A stretch of DNA of 64,000 nt. Source: Myrica gale. Its lineage: Eukaryota > Streptophyta > Magnoliopsida > Fagales > Myricaceae. The translations under genes and the position numbers were made by a program. Every line of letters starts with the position of its first letter. Positions within the stretch are counted from its first letter, which is position 1. This document shows, piece after piece, positions 12,289 to 24,800 of the stretch. The DNA is taken from assembly GCA_963930655.1 (NCBI GenBank), contig OZ005607.1:8944874-9008873 (forward strand), read 5' to 3'. The notes under the pieces were generated by a model, which was given only the letters and a program-made list of their open reading frames with translations, was not told the origin of the DNA and made no database searches.

Positions 12289-12686
12289 TAATACAAGAAA
12301 AGCTACCGAATGAAAAATAACTTCATCCTAATCACAACACCTTTCACTAAGCACTTCATCCTAACCCCTATAGACGTGTGTAACTATACGAGGATGAAGT
12401 CTCCACTCTTTTTCTCTCTTTGGTGGGAAAAGGTGAGGATGAAGCTTTGTGAAAATGATAAGGAGACCGATGTCCTCTGTACCTAGGTGGTATGTGGGTT
12501 GTGAATTCCCTGATCAATCAGAGTTTCGATAGTTGGTAGATAAAAAAATATAATTTATCATCCACAAATTAAGTTTCCATTATGCAACTTAAATTATCAT
12601 GTTCAAGACATTGCACTCATTAACTATTCATTCTTACATTATGCCAATTTTTTCTGTAAAAATTGGATGGAAATTGATTTTTTTGG

Positions 12687-12885
12687 GATAAATACAAAAT
12701 CAGTCCATGTGTTATACGCAAAAATCGATGTAGTCCCCGTGATATGAAAAACATAAATTTAGTCTCAGTGATTTCAAAAAGTGATAAAATCAGTCCCTAA
12801 TAGAGGACCAACGACAAATGAAAATAGAATCACAGGAACTAAATCAATTTTTACGAATAGCACATAGACCAATTTAACATTTATC
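12687..12885. mobile_element. Short TIR element
   Basis: Diverged inverted arms of about 57 bases: the left begins GATAAATACAAAATCAGTCC, and the right, read in reverse, GATAAATGTTAAATTGGTC. Both continue to GTGAT. It is only about 200 bp and has no coding potential. Confidence 0.65.
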
Positions 12886-13091
12886 TTTTTTTTTTAAGGG
12901 AATGACTACTCAATTTCCGTTTAATAGGCCAATTCCTATTTTTTAAAAAACTTTTCACTCGGATCGATAACGTGTCAAAGTAATGACCCTCGTTTCAAAT
13001 GCACGAACAAGATTTTGAGAGTAATACCCGTAGATCTCGGTCCTAACAAAACAAACGGAACCCTAATATTCCCAGAGTATCCTACCGTCGG

Positions 13092-13179
13092 TATAAAAAT
13101 TTTATAGCACACTGGAGTTTTGTGTGATCGTCTTCTCTCTCGCGCCTCGTCAGCTTTGCAGTTTACATCCACAAAACAG
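13092..13179 (+). promoter_or_regulatory. Likely TATA box and non-coding first exon of the DCD-domain gene
   Basis: A TATA-like TATAAAAATTTT at 13092-13103 lies about 30 bases before a CT-rich leader (gatcgtcttctctctcgcg). The leader ends in a strong donor, AAACAG|GTGAGT, at 13179/13180. An acceptor TTTTCAG at 15857 lies 6 bases before the DCD start codon. This implies a 5' UTR intron of about 2.7 kb. The transcription start is inferred. Confidence 0.55.
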
Positions 13180-14654
13180 GTGAGTCCTTGGTCTCTAATC
13201 TCATTGATTTGATGCTCCGAAATTATTTTGTTTGTTTTAGGGACTATGGTCAACTCTGTGATAGGTTTCCTAATCGAGTCGATAGAATGGTCTACGGGTA
13301 TTTCTTGGCCTCGCTGATTGTTTGTGTATAATTTGATTTATGCGATTTTTGGTTTACAATTCGATCCATCATTCCCTGGTTCAATGACCGTGCTGAAAAT
13401 TTTTGGTGACGCGGGCTGTTCGGTCGCTGGGGAGAAAGGTGGAAAACAACAAAAAGAGATCAGCGTTGGAGATATTCATTATTTGCAATCCGGAAGAAAG
13501 AATTTCCCTACTCGATTTTCTTTGCCTAAGAAAACTTTTTGGTCCTTTTTTCTCAATTTCTTCTGTCGTCTCCTTTGTATATCCGATATTGTTAGTATGT
13601 TCACAAATTACTGAGCACGTATCGCCAAAAACATAATGGAGTAGACTCCATCTTGTTATGATTTTCTTCTAGTTTCTGAGCAACCAAGCAAGGATTGTAT
13701 ATCATCAACCTTATTTGGTTGGTTTACGCTCTTTGAAAGAGGTAAACGATTGGTTCATAAATTGGTCTTTTTGTCGGAGCAATATTCAATATCCAGATTT
13801 TACTTCTTGTGATCGTCCCAAATCATGTTGGTTAAGATTTCTGATTTACTTATTCTAAAAATCATCTTCTACAATATTGTGGAAATGGTTTCTTAAAACC
13901 TAATCATCTCCAAACTTCCATTTGAGCTATGTCTATTCTATTTCCCACCGAAAGAATAAACAAATTTCATCCACCATATGCCATCACCGAAGGTGTTAGC
14001 TCAGTGATGAAGTTCAATTCCCTGCCCATTAATGAAATGAGATCATGGATTGGTTCTTAGTGTGTTGGCTATGAGACGGGACTTATGTTCATTGTCCCTA
14101 TTAACCAGCTCCGTACTGTTATGCCTTCAATGGGATTGGGGTTAGACTATAGATTGATTCTTGTTGAAAAAGCGTGTGGGGTTCTCATGTGCTTTAGGTG
14201 GAACCATCTAAGCTCTCCATTCTTGGTGCACATTGGCTAGGATGCAAACATGATAATGCTCAAGTGGGGAGTGTCTAGTGATGGTGCTACAAAAGGAGAG
14301 GGGGGGGGGGGGCAAAGGAACTCACATCAAGAAGTTCAAGTCCAACTTGGAGATTAAAAAACTCATTTTTTTCTAGCAGATTGACAAGTACTCTTAATTT
14401 TGGGATCAATAATATTGAAGCACTTCTGCCTAGGTTGGTTTAGGACTTGAATTACTAATATCTTCGTGAAACTAAGTAGCATCTTTGACCCTAAGGCTTT
14501 TTGTAGATGCAAATCGAAGGAGGACCTTGCTTCAATGGTTTCTGACTTCATGTGATCACTGGAGCTCCATTAGCCGCATGTTTGAAAGATGTTTACTTCT
14601 TTTAGAAATGGGGTTCTCCAACTTGCCATTTTTCCTTCCAATTATTGCTTTGTA

Positions 14655-14960
14655 GTGCAGCTCCCAAAGCCCTAAATTTTATTTTAAAGTCCAAAAGAAA
14701 TTACATTTGCCGTCTAAAATTACCACACTATTTGTAGTGTATACCCCAAACTAGTCTTTGTGACCTATTTACGTCCCTGAACTATTATATGTTTAAAATT
14801 TGAAACCTGTTAAATTTGGTCGTTGATTTTAATAGTTAGATATTAATCTAGGGTACAAATGAAAATCTATTAGTAGTTTGGGTTACAATGTGTTAAGATT
14901 AGTAGCTTAGGTTGCCCATTGCAAATGGAGTGATAGTTAAGAATGTAAAGTGCAATTTTT
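14655..14960. repeat. Degenerate TIR element inside the 5' UTR intron
   Basis: Facing phrases (TATACCCCAAACTAGT and, inverted, GTAACCCAAACTACT) and the style of the text (TTAGGTTGCCC, GTCCCTGAACTATTA) resemble old TIR elements. The ends are not sharply defined. A run of 13 G lies upstream at 14300-14312. Confidence 0.35.
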
Positions 14961-15409
14961 TCTTGATTTTTTTTATCAATCACTATCTTGAATTTGCTTA
15001 ACAAATTAAACAAAGGCGCACCTCCATTCAAAATTTTCCTTCAAGTAAAGGAAATAATGGATATTTTTCATTAAAAATGTTTGAGAATTGGATTCCCTCT
15101 CGTCAAAATGTTGGTTTCTCTTTCATCAATTATTTTTAAATTGTTTAGTTCTTTTGTGGTTAGATTTTGGCAGCCTCCGACCCCTCGATTTTGCTATTGG
15201 AAGTTTCGACCTCTACTCTCCTCCTTGCTCGAGTCTTATAAGATGTTAAAATTTTTAGTTTATGAAAATTGGTGAAAAAGTGAAAAAATAGATGAATTGA
15301 ATGAATATTTTTATGTTTACTGTGATAAAAAAGATGATTTGATGAGTAGAAAGAGATTATTTTATAGTTATTTTTTAGGCCAAATATTTGGCATGCAAAC
15401 ACCGTTTAA

Positions 15410-15597
15410 GGTTGTGTTTGAGTGTTAAAATTTTAGGGTATTGGAATCGATGAAAAAGTGAAGAGAGATGTCTTGAATGAATTTTTTATATTTATTATCA
15501 GTTTAAAGTAATGATTTGATGGGTGGAGAGAGAATATATTGTAATTATTTTATTATGTAATTTTAGAAGGCTAAAATTTTGTGCATCAAACGCAGCC
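15410..15597. mobile_element. Tourist-like MITE, with a partial copy just upstream
   Basis: The ends GGTTGTGTTTG and (inverted) GGCTGCGTTTGATG are flanked by TAA at 15407-15409 and 15598-15600. Directly upstream, 15240-15406 has similar interior text and ends GCATGCAAACACCGTT, so it is probably a second, truncated member. Both lie in the 5' UTR intron of the DCD gene. Confidence 0.75.
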
Positions 15598-15863
15598 TAA
15601 GTAACATGATTATCCCTTGTAGTTGCAAGCTAGATGCCTATTAGAACTTTTGAAGCCGTTAGGAGCAAGTCCTAAATTTCTCGAGCCTTTTTTTGATCTT
15701 CAACTCTATTTCGAGCATTTCAACTAGTAAAGGTTTTTAAAGGTCTCTGCATGATTATACTGTCTTTGCGATCATACAGGGTGGTTATGGATCACTTGGC
15801 ATGATAAACTAAAGAGCTTGACATAATTGAAAGTGATTAGATTGTATTCGTTTTCAGTCTGTG

Positions 15864-18800
15864 ATGAAGAAGAGTAAAAAACCCATGCGTCGAGGTATAG
15901 TTGCGAGCAAGCCTTTGAAGATGAATGATCGTGAATCTACAATCACTGCTAGGGTTGGGAAAGAAAGGAAGGAAGACCATGGTTCTAAAAAGACAAATAG
16001 CAAAGAAAATACAATAGGGACGTTAAGGAATGAAGAAGAAACAAATAAGGAAGTGAAGACTAAGGATGAGATTGAAGGGGAAACAAATAAGGAAGTGAAG
16101 ACTAATGATGAGATTGAAGGGGAAACAAATAAGGAAGTGAAGACTAATGATGAGATTGAAGGGGAAACAAATAAGGAAGTGAAGACTAAGGATGAGATTG
16201 AAGGGGAATCAAATAAGGAAGTGAAGACTAATGATGAGATTGAAGGGGAAACAAATAAGGAAGTGAAGACTAATGATGAGATTGAAGGGGAAACAAATAA
16301 GGAAGTGAAGACTAATGATGAGATTGAAGGGGAAACAAATAAGGAAGTGAAGACTAATGATGAGATTGAAGGGGAAACAAATAAGGAAGTGAAGACTAAG
16401 GATGAGATTGAAGGGGAAACAAATAAGGAAGTGAAGACTAAGGATGAGATTGAAGGGGAAACAAATAAGGAAGTGAAGACTAAGGATGAGATTGAAGGGG
16501 AAACAAATAAGGAAGTGAAGACTAAGGATGAGATTAAAGGGGAAACAAATAAGGAAGTGAAGCCTAATGATGAGATTGAAGGGGAAACAAATAAGGAAGT
16601 GAAGACTAAGGATGAGATTGAAGGGGAGTCTAAGGACAAGGTTAAGAAGTTGAGTAAGATAAACAAAAGAAAGAAAATAGCTCTGGGGGTTGTCAATGTC
16701 ATGATTCCTGAGGGTATTGAGAAACCAGAATCTTCACACACAAAGAAGATTGCTTTGGGGGGTGGTGATGCATTGGCTACTGAAGACACAACTAAGAAGA
16801 AATCACTAAACATGGAGCGCAAGGAAAAGATGGTCGTGATTGATTCTAATGAATTGGTTGGCGAGGATCTTGAGAAGTCAAAATCTTCAAATACATTTGG
16901 CACAAGGAAGAGGATGGCTTTGACTATTTCAGATGCAATGACTAATCAAGATGGGAATGAGGAAAAATCATCAATTAAGAAGAGAAAAAAGAGGAAGATG
17001 GATTTGAAAAGTCCTACTGAAGTGGTTGCCAAAGATATAGGCAAGTTAAAAGTATCAAAAAAAGAGAGAATGGAAAAAGAGACTGTTGGAATGATATTCA
17101 TGTGTAATTCTGAGACGAAGAATGATTGTTACCGTTACAAGGTTTTAGGGTTGCCTACAAGCAAGAAAGATATTGTACTGGGGATTCACAAAGGCATGAT
17201 GTTGTTTTTGTTTGATTTTGATTTGAAGTTGTTGTATGGAATCTACAAAGCTGCAGGACCCGGGGCTTTTGACATTGAGCCTAAAGCTTTCAAGTCTGCC
17301 TTCCAGGCTCAGGTTAGTAATCATGCACTCCAAGATTTTTAATATACAACTTGACTACTTCATACACGACTTTGATCTTTCTTGATTGCTGAAGTTTTTG
17401 TTCTTGTTTTCGTACTCGGAAGTTATTAGACAATTGGTTTTAGGTAAATGAAATCCAAACCGTTTGTCTTATGTTCTCGTTGAAAGGATTCATTTATCTC
17501 GTCAACTCTTTCATCCTCTAAGCAAGTCCTTTGTGGTTAAGCAGTAGGATTGGACTTGAGATCTGGGACAAGACCTTAATAAATTGTACAAATAATAGTT
17601 AAGGAAATAAAGTTCATTGGTTTTTGTTAGTTTAAACTTTTGGTAGAAGTTGACAAGATTAGAGCAATAGATTATGAGTTCAAATTGCAACTCCAATTTA
17701 ACTCCTTTTTGAATTGGTAAAATCCCATGTAGTACGTCTCATTTGATGAGTGCATGTACTAAAATTCAGGAGGTATTAGATTAATCCAGTAAATTCTCTC
17801 CTTTTTATTTTATTAATTTATCATATACTTTCTAGCTAATGTAATAAACATTTTTCAAATTGATGAATAAATAATTAAGTAAATATATAAATATAAGATG
17901 CTCATTGTCACATGGTGGTTATCCATGTGAAGTTGAGCTAGCAAAAAAAACAAGGGTTAAATACACTTTGCATCTCAATCTATTGTTTTTATCACATACT
18001 TTGCACCCACAACTATTAATTTTAGACACTTTGCTTTCTCCGTTAAGATTTTCTATCAGGTTGGATGGAAAATTATTTTTTGGCCTCAAAAAAATGATGG
18101 GGACAAAATTGTCATTTTACACAAAAAAATCATTTTTGTTCAAATTAACAAAAAAGTTCTAACAGAGAGTGCAAAGTGTTTGAAATCAATAGTTGAAGGG
18201 TGTAGTGTCTCAAAATTAAAAGAAGGGGTTCTAAAGTGTCAGACCCTTCAAACCTCGTGGTGCGAAGTGTAATTAACCTAAAAAACAATCAATTAGTGTC
18301 TAAGAGGGGAGCAGGGTGCCAAAGGTCCGTCCTCACACAATGTTGCACTTGAGGAAGGGTAGTGGGTGGAGGAATCTTCCCCCGACATCTAATTGACATC
18401 CCTTGGTGGTAGGGCTGAAAAACCGGAATGCGGTCCGGACCGCATTCCGGTCCTAGTATATTAAGGGACCGGACCGGTTTTACTAAATGCGGTCCGGTCC
18501 ATACCACTTAAGTGGTCAGGACTGATTTTAATTTTTTTTCAATTTTTTATTTTTTAAAAAAATTTTGTAATTTTTTTTAGGTTAATTTCAAATGGGGAAG
18601 TGCATATAAAAATGTTAAGTTTTAGTTTAGATTAAAATTAAACATTTTAAGTTTATACCACAAATCCGGTCCGGTTGTGTTCACCCCTACTTGGTGGAGT
18701 ATGGGTGGATCGAATATCTTCCTTGCATTCTAAATGTAAGCGCATAACAAAATGTGTTAGTTGAAGACATAAGAAACGTCTTTGTCTGCTTGAGGATATT

Positions 18801-21800
18801 GAACTAAGCGGTAAATTGAATATCTAACTTGATTAAACGTCAATTAATCTTGTTATCTAGATTCATTCAGTAAGACCATGACCAAGACCCTATGCAAATT
18901 CTTTTGGAATTGCATAGAGCAATTTAGAGAGAGGCTCATACACACATTGTTAAGATTTACCATAGGCAATATTAAGGTAGTATTTGCAAACCCAAAATAT
19001 TGGGAAATTTTTTACCAATCCAAAATTTCTGAATGCAAATGTAACTAACTCAAATTTGGGTTAATGTTTTTTAAAATCATTTATCTCTCTTCATCAAATC
19101 ATCTCTTTCTATTATAATAAACAAACATAAAAAATGCACTCAAATCAATTCTCTTCACTTTTTCACTCAATCCCATAAAGTTTTACTTTTTTTCTCGAAA
19201 TCAAATTGAACTCTAATCTTCCTCAATTTTCATGACATTCCCAAAATTTCCAAATATTCTTGGTTTGCAAACACTACCTAAATAAATATTATAGGCCCTA
19301 TATGTTTGTGTGGCTTATATCTCTCTCTCTCCTAATTTGCACCCTACAATTCTTTTTGAGAATTATAAAGGATCTTGTTCCTTCTCAGCAAATGTTAAAT
19401 CCTTGCTCATCTTGTCTTTAATCATTGCTGTGTTTTCTCCACTCCCCCTTCCTCGTCCTTCTCTCTTCTTTTCCTTGCTTGACTTCAATTGTGAAGCCTG
19501 ATTAATTTTTTTTTTCCGATTCCTCATAGCTATTAGTTTTTGGTGGAAATGCTTTCTGGTTGGAAGCTTTTGTGATCATGCGTGACCTCAGTGAATTGCA
19601 TAGTATTACATAACTGACCAGTTTGGGTGCAGCATATGAAATGCTTAACGTGTGTGAATGGTACATCAGGGAACCACATAGAAGATTAGGTGACTTAGAC
19701 GCTATATGTAACCACTTGGGATTTAATTTCTTGCTAATTAGTTTGACAATGCATCATAGTGATGGAAGCAGATGGGTGACCATGGGTGGCACAGGCTATG
19801 GATGTTTTGTTATATCTATTTTGTGCAAGTGTAATTCAAATGTACCTTGAGAATCTCCAGCTGTCTTGAGAAGATAGACGGTGGCTTGTGCCAGCTGTAG
19901 AGAAATTGAAAGAAAAAAGTAGAGTGAGTAGAGTAAGAGTGAAGCAAAGAAACTAAGAAGCCATGCCTTGAGTAAGCAGAACATTTTTTTTTGTAATTAA
20001 GTCGAAGGAGTAAATTATAGAACATAAAACTTTATTCTCATATGAGAGGTGTCCTTTGAACTGTGCATAAACACCCAATTATTACCAACAAAAACCAATA
20101 CACCATGTCGGATCCCAAGAAAGTAAACTTAAGGATGCTTAAGAGGATCCACAGCCCAAGCTTAATCCTGAAAGTTCTCCATGGAACCGAGTCTTGTTTT
20201 CATAGGTATGTTATGCTCGCACCCATTAGGCCTTGATCTCATGACCTTATCTTCCACCTTATTGTGCATGACCAAATGATATACTTCAGCAGAAAGTTTG
20301 GAAAAAAGTTATGCGTTCCCTAGTTGTTTGATACGGATTCCTTAAATCTCAAGCCTGTGAACTAAGGAAAAGGTTTCTACAGTGCCAATTATTATATTAT
20401 GTCTCAATCCTTGTGGGTTTCATTTTCAGTTGATGTTCTAATTTGGCCTGCACATAAGACTTGAGAGTTACATAGAAAATTGAGTCACATTTCCTTGTGA
20501 TATGTTTTAATTCCATGGAGGATTTGGTTTTTATGGACATTATATATAAGTGCGTATGATAGGAGTTGAAGATGCAAAAAGCAGTTATATAGGAACCCTT
20601 TTTTCCATTGTTCATCATTCCTCCCATCTGGAGAAAATCGTTTCTTAATTTTTGAGGTATGAAGTAGTGAAGTCAAATCTTATGGACCCAGATTCTCTTT
20701 TCCTTTGGAGTACAATTTAATGAACCACCTCAACCCATTGGGAATAATGCATAATTGAACCTGAGTTGGGATTAAGTAATAGCTGAAATCCACAAGTTTG
20801 GAACTTTACTCTTGGATGGTATGGTTGGTTTTATTAGCTTGAGGCCTTTCCCTAGGACAGAAAGCTTGCACAATAAGAATGAGGGTGAATTTTGAAATGC
20901 TTTTAAAGTCGTGCTATAATGTACCTATAATCTCCATTGGCTTTTCATAAGTTCTTAAGTCCCTTTTCGCTATGGTGAAATCAGATTTGTTGGATGTGTG
21001 TGGGTGTGTGTATGCTAGGAAAGAAGATAGTATTATGTAAGGCATCAATGTGAACCTAGAAATTTCATCCAAAGATGTGATACAAAAGATGCCTCCCTCC
21101 AGTGTTAGTTGAGACAGTTTCCATATGCTCTCAACTAGTTGTTGAAATACATGCTGCAATCCCATAGTATGGGGCAAGTTTTCTCTCTCGGTTCTCTGGT
21201 TCTCGTCGTCCATACCCAGTATTAGTTTCATGACGTTTTTCCGTAGTTTAGTTATTGAGGCTAAGACTTTTCAGTTCTCTGTGAGCTCGTTTGACTGAGA
21301 AAAACAGAAATTTGCAGAGTTTCATTCACTTTGGAAGGTATGGGGTGCTTTGGTTGTCGAATCTCTTTGGAAAACTGGATTCTAAGGATTTTTCTGAGAG
21401 ATTCAATGAATTCTCGTGTGCATTCCTTGCTCAGAGGAGGTCAAATAAAAGTTGAAGGTTCATGGCTCTAGTTGAGTTCGGGGAGCGGCGACGTCGTGGG
21501 GTAGTGATGGTACCGAAGGGGAAGTCAGGTGCTGGGTGGCAGTCATTTGTTAAAATCTTTGAGGAGCTTATATCGGTCATCAACGTACTTGGACGTAAGA
21601 GGGTGGTGCGTGAGGTTGCTTCGATCAAGGAAGGCATTTCCTTTGCAGATATGGCGAGGTCAGGTCTATCGGCGACGAAGATGGAAATGGTGGGGAGGAA
21701 GGAGATCAGAAAAGTTGTAGATGATGTGAGAGGCGTGCAAAACTCTAGGGCTGTAGGTGTTCCGTTTGAGACGCAAGCAAACATCCTAGGGGGGCTGCTT

Positions 21801-24800
21801 AATCCCAAGAGCTATGTTTGCGCTGAGTTTTCTGATTCGGCGGCTGGGTTTGAAAATGTGGTGTGGAAGCATTTATTGAAGCTAAAGGATGAGGTGGACG
21901 GCTTGATAGGATTGGTGAAGAAGAGGAATGTGGCGTTGGGGTCTGAGGATGGGCCCTGGAGGGGCTTAAGTTGCACAACGTGCGATTTTAAAATGGTGAG
22001 CCAAAATATTGAGGGCTTGGCCAATATTTCGGGAGGAAAATCCGGCTTGGGCTCGGGCCCAATTCTTGGTCAGTTAGAAGACGATTTAGGCTGCAAGGAG
22101 AAGGGGGAGTCGAGTGGGCCTGATGACTGGCCGACTCACCCGACGCTTGCTGCTGGGGCTGAGATAGCCGACAGCTCAGATCTCCATCATCGGAGCTTGG
22201 AGGTTAGCCAAAGCGCCTTGCCGATAGGCGTGCCTCCTGCCATCCTATCTGGGGTGTTGGAGATGCGTTCCGGCTACTTGCCGGCTCCGGAGATGACACT
22301 TGTTTCTAGTGTCGGTTGCACCCGAAATGCTTATGGACTGCTGGAGATGCCGGGTATAGGATTTTCGAGGACAGAAGAGGTCGATCTAGCTGCTGGGATG
22401 TCCCAGAGTGGTCTGCCGATGGGGGAGGTCCACGTTGTGCTCGATGGGGCCTTCTCTCATCGTGTGGTGGAGTGTTGTGTTGCCGAGGGGGATCGGGTAG
22501 AGCTGGATTTTGATGTTGGGACTAGATTAGGTGGTCTAGAGAAAGGGGTGTGTTCTCGAGGGATGTCGAAGAGTTTGGTTAGTGTTGAGAGCTCAACTAC
22601 AGAGTTGGAGGGCAGGATGCTCTCGGGTGCAGACCGGAACTCTTTGCCGAAGGAAGACTTGCCTCAGGCGACGCTGTCTGTGGTGGTAGGGATGGGTTCC
22701 GGCGACTCGCCGGCGCCGGAACAATCAGATGATGTTGATGCTGTTTTTACTCGATTGTCTTCTGGCTTGTTGGAGACGTAGGGATGTTGCTTTTCAAGGA
22801 GAGACCGGGCCGATATTCAGGTTGGGAAGCTCCAAAGTGGGGTCCTGATGGAGGAGGTCCACGTTCAGGAGAATTGTGTTGAGATCTCCGACGTTCAGGA
22901 GCGAGCAGTGCTGGATCATTCTTTTGGGGCTCTCTTAGGTGGTTTGGAGGTGGGGGAGTGTTTTCGGGGGTTGTCTAAGACCCTGGCTTGTGTTGAGAGC
23001 TCATTAGGACAAGTTCTCGAGTCACACTCTGTAGAGATGGATGTTGGAGAGTTTCTTCGAGATCCAGAGGGGGATCTGGGGCATGTCGACCCCTTGACGG
23101 TCAGTTTCCCTAGTGACAATTTGGAGGGGAAATCTTCCGCGTTTGGTGCTTTGGAATGTGTCTTAGATATGGTTTCCTCTGTTGGACATTTGGTTGGGGT
23201 GTCGAGTGACGGTCACGAGGACGCGCTGAAGAATCTCTTTGCTGCATTGTAAAGAGATAGGGTGCCAGATTAGTTCCAAAAAGTATAGAAAATCAAGGGG
23301 AATGATGCTTAGAGAGTTGAAGGGATTGAACTATTCGGTTAACTATGAAGGGTCCTCTTTGATCGCTAGGAAGACTAAGAACAAAGGGCGGGCATTGGCT
23401 TTGGTTCAATGCTGCCAAGAATGAATGATATCGCGTAGCGTAGTAGGGTGGGGAGGGACTCAAGTTTGTTGGCTTTGTATGGCGGCGGTTGGCGCTTCGA
23501 GATTTTTTTTGGATGTGGGATATGGGTGGTGGTGGGTTTGGGTTCCTTTTTTTAGTTTTCTAGTTTGTTTGTGTTGGGGTTTTCAGTATAGTTTCTTGTA
23601 CTGTTGATTCCGTAGTTTTGTGTTCTTTGTTTTTCTTCTCTTTAATAAGATTGGCTTATCAAAAAAAAAATTCATCCAAAACTTTGAACCAAATGGTAAG
23701 AAGACTCCTTTCTTAAGAAAAAAGTACTGTTTTTTTTTTGGTGTATAGTGATCTAGAATTTTATGGGATACAAATCTTTGAAAGAGTCAATGTGAACAAA
23801 TGGTCTCTCTTAATTTTTAACTAAGTATACAATTGCAGGTTTGGTTCTTTAGTCTAAGATTGAGACATTTTGTTTGAGTATAGGAAGGAATCCTTATAAC
23901 CAATTATACGAACTGTGATTGTGAATTATATACAACGTTATATTGACTCAGTTGTGGATTTCAACCATTTGTAATAAATGTGGAGAATTAAGTGACAAAC
24001 AGGAAAAAACTAAATTTGAATTGGGGAAGCAAATTGTTCATTTTGATAGAATAATTGGAGCAAAAAGGGGAATATCATGAGGATTTACTTTTCTTCCGCT
24101 GTTTGCAATCGCAATGCCTTTTTTTTGTCAGTATTGTTTTTGTTCTCTTCAAAATGTGTTGTGTTTTTCATGGTGGGTCTGAATTAAAGGAGTTTCTTTT
24201 TTGATTGTCTTGCCTTTTTATGAAACTCTTATGGTGGTCATAAGAGAGGACCTTACCCAAAGCTGGTGGTTCCCTTGTAATTTATTTGGGTAAGGTCTCC
24301 TTGTAATATGTTGTCAAAGCAAATAGTTCTTTATTTCTTGACTGGTTAGAGAATGGATAAAGAAAACTATGGAGTCGGGAAAGAAAATATCAGGATCTTT
24401 ATGCTAGTTACCTTTTTCCTATTTCCTCCTGTTTTTGTGTGGTTGATGTGATCTAGTGGTACTATGAGGCCAAGAAAGTTGATAGAGAAGAGAAGCCTGG
24501 ATTAGTTGTCTGTCAGTATGTGGAATATCCCTGGTTTTTTTTTCTTGCAACGATACCTCCATTCTCGGTTAAAAATAATGGAAAATGTGAAGGAACTAAC
24601 AATTTGGAATTTTGAAATTTCCTTCTGGCAGGTGCGCTTCGTTGTGGCGGAGGATTGCTTGCCAGTGGCAGAGGAGAACTTCAAAACAGTCATCAGCGAT
24701 AATTATTATTCTAAGAACAAGTTCAATTGTCAATTGACCTCTGAACAGGTTTGATTTTGTTTACTATAGATGATATGTGAACATAAAATTGAATATTACG

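Noticed and set aside
15854-16903. Reverse-strand frame of 349 residues with SLVFTSLFVSPSIS repeats
   Set aside because: It is the antisense shadow of the 42-bp coding minisatellite; a repeat unit divisible by three keeps the other strand open too. The + strand has the DCD domain and splice sites.
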